From Magnetococcus sp. PR-3 (GTDB lineage Bacteria > Pseudomonadota > Magnetococcia > Magnetococcales > Magnetococcaceae), in contig NZ_JBAHUQ010000026.1 in NCBI RefSeq assembly GCF_036689865.1, forward strand, positions 1 through 64,000: a DNA stretch of 64,000 nucleotides. The letters are read 5' to 3'. Position numbers and translations under genes: made by a program. Below the pieces are notes generated by a model, which saw nothing but the letters and a program-made list of their open reading frames with translations, was not told where the DNA came from and did not search any database. This document shows positions 61,137 to 64,000 of this stretch, one piece after another (the first letter of the stretch is position 1; every line of letters starts with the position of its first letter).

Positions 61137-64000
61137 TCACACTGGCGGAAGGTTGAGGGACTTCCTAAAACTGGCGGCCCCATTCCCAAACCGTTGGATA
61201 AGGTGATCGAGCAAAGCATCACTGGGCACCACCAAACCTGGTTTATCCAGATCCATGGTCACCCGCGCTTTGGCCATCCGCACCACCAATGCGGTGCGGC
61301 AACCATCGGCCCCGTGGTGTTGTTGCAGGATCGACATCAACTCATCCATAGCGCCCCCTTTTAATAGTCCGGCAGGAACCTCTACCCGTAAAAATCGACA
61401 GGCATTGCGGCGGTAGGCATCCAGTGTAATGGCACTGTTAATCGCTACTTTAACCTCTTCATCCCGAACTTCGGCCTGACCTTCAAAGATTAAGGGCCCC
61501 TCCTCTTCCAAGATCTCTCGGTTGGCCACATAAGCATCAGGAAAAACCACCCCTTCCATTTGACCTTGAATATCCTCCAAGGTCACAAACAGCATACGGT
61601 CACCCTTTTTGGTGCGGTGCAATTTACGTTCAACAACCACCCCGGTAAACCGTACCGATACCCGCCCATCGCTACCAATGGGCTCTCCACCAGGCCCATA
61701 TTTTTCTTTAAGCTCAGAGATGCTCATTAACCCATAATCACGCATCTCTGCTTCATATTTGCGTAGTGGATGGCTGGAAATATAAAAGCCCAACGCCTCT
61801 TTTTCATTTTCAAGCCGCTCCTCTTCAGGCCAGTCAGGGACTTCTGGCAACTGCCAGTTATCCGCACTTTCACCCGCCTCCTCCTCGGCATCATCAAAGA
61901 GGTTCATAAACCCTAAGGCTTGATCTTTTTGATGTTGGTTACCCCGGTTTAGTGCCTCTGGTAAGCCCGTCATTAAGGCAGCCCGGTTCCCTTCACCCAA
62001 ACCATCACAGGCCCCTGACTTGATCAGGTTTTCCAGGGTACGACGGTTCAGGTTACCCCCTTCCGTGCGCTGACATAGATCCAGCAAAGAGGTAAAGGCT
62101 CCCCCTTCTTCCCGTGCTTTGACCAAGGCAGACATGGGGGCTTCACCCACATTTTTCACTGCAGCCAAGCCAAAGCGCACCGCATCTTCATCGCCCGCAC
62201 CCGGTTGAACAGAGAACACCACCTCTGATTTATTCACATCCGGCGGTAAAACCTGTACAGACATGTCGTGGCACTCCCGGACAAAGTGCACCACTTTTTC
62301 CGTATTATTGATATCTGCACTGAGGGTCGCGGCCATAAAGGCCACCGGATAGTGTGCCTTCAGCCAAGCGGTCTGGTAGGAGATAAGAGCATAGGCTGCA
62401 GAGTGGGATTTATTGAACCCGTAACCGGCAAACTTCTCCATAAGATCAAAGATATAACCCGCTTTTTCAGGGTTAATCTCTTTTTTCTCCGCACCACTCA
62501 TAAAAATGGTGCGCTGTTTGGCCATCTCTTCCGGTTTCTTTTTACCCATGGCCCGTCGCAGCAGATCCGCCCCCCCTAGGGAGTAACCCGCCAGAACCTG
62601 GGCAATTTTCATCACCTGTTCCTGGTAGAGGATCACCCCATAGGTCTCTTTAAGGATTGGCTCCAACTGGGGTAAGGGGTACTCCACCACCGCGCGACCA
62701 TGCTTACGGGCGATAAAGTCATCGACCATTCCAGAACCTAAAGGCCCCGGACGGTAGAGTGCTACCAGCGCAATAATATCTTCAAAGGTATCTGGGGCCA
62801 GCTTCTTCAGGATATCCCGCATGCCGGAAGATTCCAGCTGGAACACCCCTTTGGTACGTCCATCCATCAATAGCCGGAAGGCCCGCTCATCTTCAATATT
62901 AATGGCCGCAATATCAATAGGGCTGCGCTCTTCTTCGGTTTGCCCATGCTCTGCACGACGGGGGTTGACGATTTTCAGGGTGTTGTCGATCACCGTTAGG
63001 GTTTTTAGCCCCAAAAAGTCAAACTTAACCAAACCCGCCCGTTCAACATCCACCATATTAAACTGGGTAACCGGCATGGTTGAGCGGGGGTCACGATACA
63101 GGGGAACCGTATCGGTCAACGGACCATTGGAGATCACCACACCCGCAGCATGGGTCCCGCAAGAGCGCGGCGAACCTTCTAAAGAGAGGGCCAGATTAAT
63201 GAGATGTCCAACCTCTTCCTCATCCTCCATCAGGTCCCGCATACGCGGCTCCTGCTCCAATGCCTCTTTAAGGGTAATCCCTAAAACATTGGGGACCAAT
63301 TTGGCGATTTTATCTACCCGGCCATAGGGGAACTCAAGCACACGGCCAATATCCCGAATCACCGCTTTTGCCTGCATGGTGCCGAAGGTAATGATCTGTG
63401 CAACCCGGTCATGGCCATATTTATCCTGCACATAACCGATAACAGCTTCACGACGATCCATACAAAAATCGACGTCAAAGTCCGGCATACTTACCCGCTC
63501 TGGGTTAAGAAAGCGCTCAAAAAGAAGGGTGTAACGAATGGGGTCCAGATCGGTAATAGAGAGACACCAGGCCACCAGAGAACCTGCCCCCGACCCCCGC
63601 CCCGGCCCCACGGGAATATCTTGCTCTTTACCCCATTTAATAAAGTCCGATACAATCAAAAAATAACCGGGAAAACCCATCTGGTTAATAATGCCCAGTT
63701 CATACATCAAACGCTCATAGTAGCGACGGCGAATCTCCTCATGCTCCTCATCAGGGAAGCGAGGCAACACATATTTTTCTAGCCTCTCCTCAAGCCCCTC
63801 TTCAGATTGAGCCTGCATTTCCCCTTCCAGAGTCTGCCCCTCTGGCAGGTCAAAATCTGGGAGCATGGGGGTGCCCAATTTCAATTGGACATTACACCGC
63901 ATGGCAATGCGCCGTGTATTTTCAATAGCCTCTGGCAGGTCCGAAAATTTTTCCACCATCTGCTCAGGGGTGGCAAAGTAAAACTGGTCCGATAACCGTG
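61137..64000 (-). CDS. dnaE: DNA polymerase III alpha subunit, 5' end beyond the window
   Basis: The C-terminal 950 or so residues of the replicative polymerase; about 200 N-terminal residues (most of the PHP domain) lie past 64000. Seen: the family phrase YFATPEQM..KFSDLPEAIENT at the edge; GPGRGSGAGSLVAWCL; the catalytic triad region MPDFDVDFCMDRR; FGTMQAKAVIRDIGR; HAAGVVIS; YQEQVMKIAQVLAGYSLGGADLLRRAMGKKK; helix-hairpin-helix region; and an OB-fold near residue 790 of the visible part (VRFTGVV...GDRMLFVTLED). The coding frame is open through 64000, so the ATG at 63959 is internal. No sign of damage. Confidence 0.97.
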   Translation of the reverse strand, partial: RLSDQFYFATPEQMVEKFSDLPEAIENTRRIAMRCNVQLKLGTPMLPDFDLPEGQTLEGEMQAQSEEGLEERLEKYVLPRFPDEEHEEIRRRYYERLMYELGIINQMGFPGYFLIVSDFIKWGKEQDIPVGPGRGSGAGSLVAWCLSITDLDPIRYTLLFERFLNPERVSMPDFDVDFCMDRREAVIGYVQDKYGHDRVAQIITFGTMQAKAVIRDIGRVLEFPYGRVDKIAKLVPNVLGITLKEALEQEPRMRDLMEDEEEVGHLINLALSLEGSPRSCGTHAAGVVISNGPLTDTVPLYRDPRSTMPVTQFNMVDVERAGLVKFDFLGLKTLTVIDNTLKIVNPRRAEHGQTEEERSPIDIAAINIEDERAFRLLMDGRTKGVFQLESSGMRDILKKLAPDTFEDIIALVALYRPGPLGSGMVDDFIARKHGRAVVEYPLPQLEPILKETYGVILYQEQVMKIAQVLAGYSLGGADLLRRAMGKKKPEEMAKQRTIFMSGAEKKEINPEKAGYIFDLMEKFAGYGFNKSHSAAYALISYQTAWLKAHYPVAFMAATLSADINNTEKVVHFVRECHDMSVQVLPPDVNKSEVVFSVQPGAGDEDAVRFGLAAVKNVGEAPMSALVKAREEGGAFTSLLDLCQRTEGGNLNRRTLENLIKSGACDGLGEGNRAALMTGLPEALNRGNQHQKDQALGFMNLFDDAEEEAGESADNWQLPEVPDWPEEERLENEKEALGFYISSHPLRKYEAEMRDYGLMSISELKEKYGPGGEPIGSDGRVSVRFTGVVVERKLHRTKKGDRMLFVTLEDIQGQMEGVVFPDAYVANREILEEEGPLIFEGQAEVRDEEVKVAINSAITLDAYRRNACRFLRVEVPAGLLKGGAMDELMSILQQHHGADGCRTALVVRMAKARVTMDLDKPGLVVPSDALLDHLIQRFGNGAASFRKSLNLPPV

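Noticed and set aside
1-64000. tRNA, rRNA, CRISPR arrays, insertion sequences, prophage or attachment sites
   Set aside because: I looked in the intergenic regions for cloverleaf-like sequences, regular repeats, transposase motifs and terminal inverted repeats with target duplications and saw none I could support.

Overview
The window looks like chromosome of a motile, respiring, probably marine Gram-negative proteobacterium. A magnetotactic Magnetococcales-type alphaproteobacterium (Magnetococcus-like) is my best guess. That guess rests on content: very large multidomain chemoreceptors and hybrid kinases, a hemerythrin-tailed chemoreceptor, multihaem cytochromes, short flagellin, and many c-di-GMP proteins. 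I saw no marker gene that proves the lineage. Most of the window is dense, ordinary chromosome. I found no rRNA, tRNA, CRISPR array, insertion sequence or prophage.

Layout. (1) 1-4.7 kb, minus strand: a respiratory block with a diheme cytochrome c, a HAO-like octahaem cytochrome c, and a nine-CXXCH cytochrome fused to a membrane cytochrome b. (2) 4.9-7.3 kb, minus: an MBOAT O-acyltransferase overlapping an SGNH-like partner, probably for surface polysaccharide O-acylation. (3) 7.5-14.2 kb: an H-NOX/PilZ fusion, divergent from a type I secretion system of the Lap type (ABC exporter, HlyD-type adaptor, TolC-like outer membrane protein). (4) 14.8-23 kb: an ArcA/TorR-like response regulator, a small membrane protein, a CZB-tailed chemoreceptor and a CACHE hybrid kinase. 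(5) 23.1-28.2 kb: a TetR regulator with two operators, driving an operon of an RND/MMPL exporter, a LolA-like periplasmic protein and an outer membrane beta-barrel. (6) 28.3-36.3 kb: a Bcr/CflA-type exporter, the hemerythrin chemoreceptor, a zinc-ribbon miniprotein, a beta-barrel protein, moaD-mobB and a small heat-shock protein. (7) 36.7-40.3 kb, minus: class II fructose-bisphosphate aldolase, a caspase-like protease and an FGE-like protein in one tightly packed operon. (8) 40.9-50.6 kb: an ODP-like (diiron metallo-beta-lactamase fold) protein, a 1481-residue hybrid kinase and a REC-GGDEF diguanylate cyclase in one operon, then a histidine phosphatase and a PAS-GGDEF-EAL protein. (9) 50.6-64 kb, minus: accA, a GGDEF protein, a LapD-like degenerate GGDEF/EAL protein, a flagellin with a sigma-28-type promoter, an EvgS-like hybrid kinase with its single-domain response regulator, and the 3' part of dnaE running off the right edge.

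How it fits together. The recurring theme is sensing of O2, NO or redox state and coupling it to c-di-GMP, adhesion and taxis. The parts are the H-NOX-PilZ fusion beside the adhesin-type secretion system, the ODP-like protein cotranscribed with a kinase and a cyclase, the hemerythrin chemoreceptor, three intact-looking GGDEF proteins (one with an intact EAL) and one degenerate GGDEF/EAL protein. The best candidates for little-described biology are the H-NOX-PilZ fusion (7.5-8.7 kb), the ODP-kinase-cyclase operon (40.9-47 kb) and the aldolase-caspase-FGE operon (36.7-40.3 kb). All functional claims are from reading motifs; no database search or folding program was run.
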